Assembly (NCBI GenBank): GCA_937934385.1
Contig: CALGZV010000418.1
Location: 1-6,685, forward strand
DNA from: an uncultured Clostridia bacterium
GTDB taxonomy: Bacteria; Bacillota; Clostridia; Oscillospirales; CAG-272
Reading direction: 5' to 3'
Length of the DNA: 6,685 nt
A program made the position numbers and the translations under genes. The number at the start of each line of letters is the position of its first letter. Position 1 is the stretch's first letter. The notes under the pieces were generated by a model. The model was not told where the DNA came from. It saw nothing but the letters and a program-made list of their open reading frames with translations, and searched no databases. Below, in pieces: positions 6,134 through 6,685 of this stretch.

Positions 6134-6685
6134 ATGGAAAATGAAAAGAAAAAAATTATTGAACTCAAAAACATTCGTATGGATTTCAACGGCGAAAGCG
6201 TTCTGGATGGAATAAATCTCGATATCCATGACAAAGAATTCGTTACGCTTCTCGGCCCCTCCGGCTGCGGAAAAACAACAACGCTGCGTATTATAGGAGG
6301 ATTTGTCACACCGAAATCCGGCGACGTTCTGTTCGACGGCAAACGGATTAACGACGTACCTCCGTATAAGCGTAATGTAAATACGGTATTCCAGAAGTAT
6401 GCTCTTTTCCCGCATCTGAATGTTTTCGAAAATGTTGCATTCGGCCTCCGCCTGAAAAAAACTCCGGAAAAAGAAATTACAAACCGTGTTCATGAGATGC
6501 TTGAGCTTGTCGATCTGTGCGATTTCGGAAAGCGCAATGTTGCAAATCTTTCCGGAGGGCAGCAGCAGCGCGTTGCGATTGCAAGAGCGCTTGTGAATAA
6601 GCCCAAGGTACTTCTTCTCGACGAACCTCTCGGAGCCCTTGACCTTAAGCTCCGCAAGGACATGCAGATAGAACTCAAAAAAATA
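6134..6685 (+). CDS. potA: Spermidine/putrescine ABC transporter ATP-binding protein, N-terminal part (3' end outside window)
   Basis: This is the cytoplasmic ATPase of the PotABCD polyamine importer. It is open to the window end, with 184 codons visible of about 350. Motifs: Walker [10 protein letters not shown] (41-49), GGF(V)[31 protein letters not shown] with the Q-loop Q87, signature LSGGQQQR (139-146), Walker B VLLLDE (159-164) and D-loop LGALD (166-170). The H-loop and C-terminal regulatory domain lie outside. The PPYKRxVNTVFQ and [16 protein letters not shown] wording separates PotA from other importer ATPases such as MalK or CysA. ATG 6134 is preceded by AGAGGA (6115-6120) with a long 13-base spacer; starting there gives the usual short lead before IIELKNI. 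It has its own promoter, and potB, potC and potD would be expected downstream. Confidence 0.93.
   Translation, partial: MENEKKKIIELKNIRMDFNGESVLDGINLDIHDKEFVTLLGPSGCGKTTTLRIIGGFVTPKSGDVLFDGKRINDVPPYKRNVNTVFQKYALFPHLNVFENVAFGLRLKKTPEKEITNRVHEMLELVDLCDFGKRNVANLSGGQQQRVAIARALVNKPKVLLLDEPLGALDLKLRKDMQIELKKI

Noticed and set aside
6068..6493. - strand frame of 141 codons opposite potA
   Set aside because: It is antisense to the Walker A and Q-loop region of a clear potA gene.

Overview
The window looks like chromosomal DNA from an endospore-forming member of the Clostridia (Firmicutes/Bacillota). The evidence is a near-consensus SpoVT regulator, a SpoIVFB-like membrane protease, Firmicutes-type PheS/PheT, a PotA of clostridial type, strong AAGGAGG-like ribosome sites and sigma-A promoters. 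Protein-coding regions are moderately AT-rich and the intergenic stretches strongly so. The lineage is inferred from protein character only; no rRNA is present.

Layout. Bases 1-3055 hold the pheST operon on the + strand: the C-terminal part of phenylalanyl-tRNA synthetase alpha, then the complete beta subunit 18 bases later. Two hairpins follow, the second a convincing intrinsic terminator. Convergent to this is spoVT (3154-3708, - strand), an AbrB/GAF-type forespore regulator. Divergent from spoVT, behind an excellent sigma-A promoter, is a VanZ-family membrane protein (3931-4434, +). It ends inside a 13-bp perfect hairpin that also lies at the end of the convergent peroxiredoxin transcript. 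The peroxiredoxin gene (bcp, 4571-5026, -) has a strong promoter and an operator-like dyad just inside its leader. Between bcp and the shared hairpin sits a 36-codon fragment that resembles the extreme C-terminus of a peptide deformylase, with its metal and catalytic residues replaced. It appears to be a gene remnant joined exactly at the bcp stop codon. Divergent from bcp, probably with overlapping -35 regions, is a short M50/SpoIVFB-like site-2 protease (5289-5864, +). A 269-bp AT-rich spacer with a tandem short repeat and an extended -10 promoter leads to the 5' part of potA (6134 to the window end), the ATPase of a spermidine/putrescine importer.

How the genes fit together. Apart from pheS-pheT, these are mostly independent units with their own promoters: translation (pheST), spore development (spoVT, possibly the M50 protease), envelope (VanZ-like), peroxide defence (bcp) and polyamine uptake (potA). 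I see no phage, IS element, CRISPR, tRNA, rRNA or complete new multi-gene system. The most unusual items are the deformylase remnant fused to the end of the bcp transcript, the terminator shared with the vanZ-like coding end, and the dyad and back-to-back promoters between bcp and the M50 gene.
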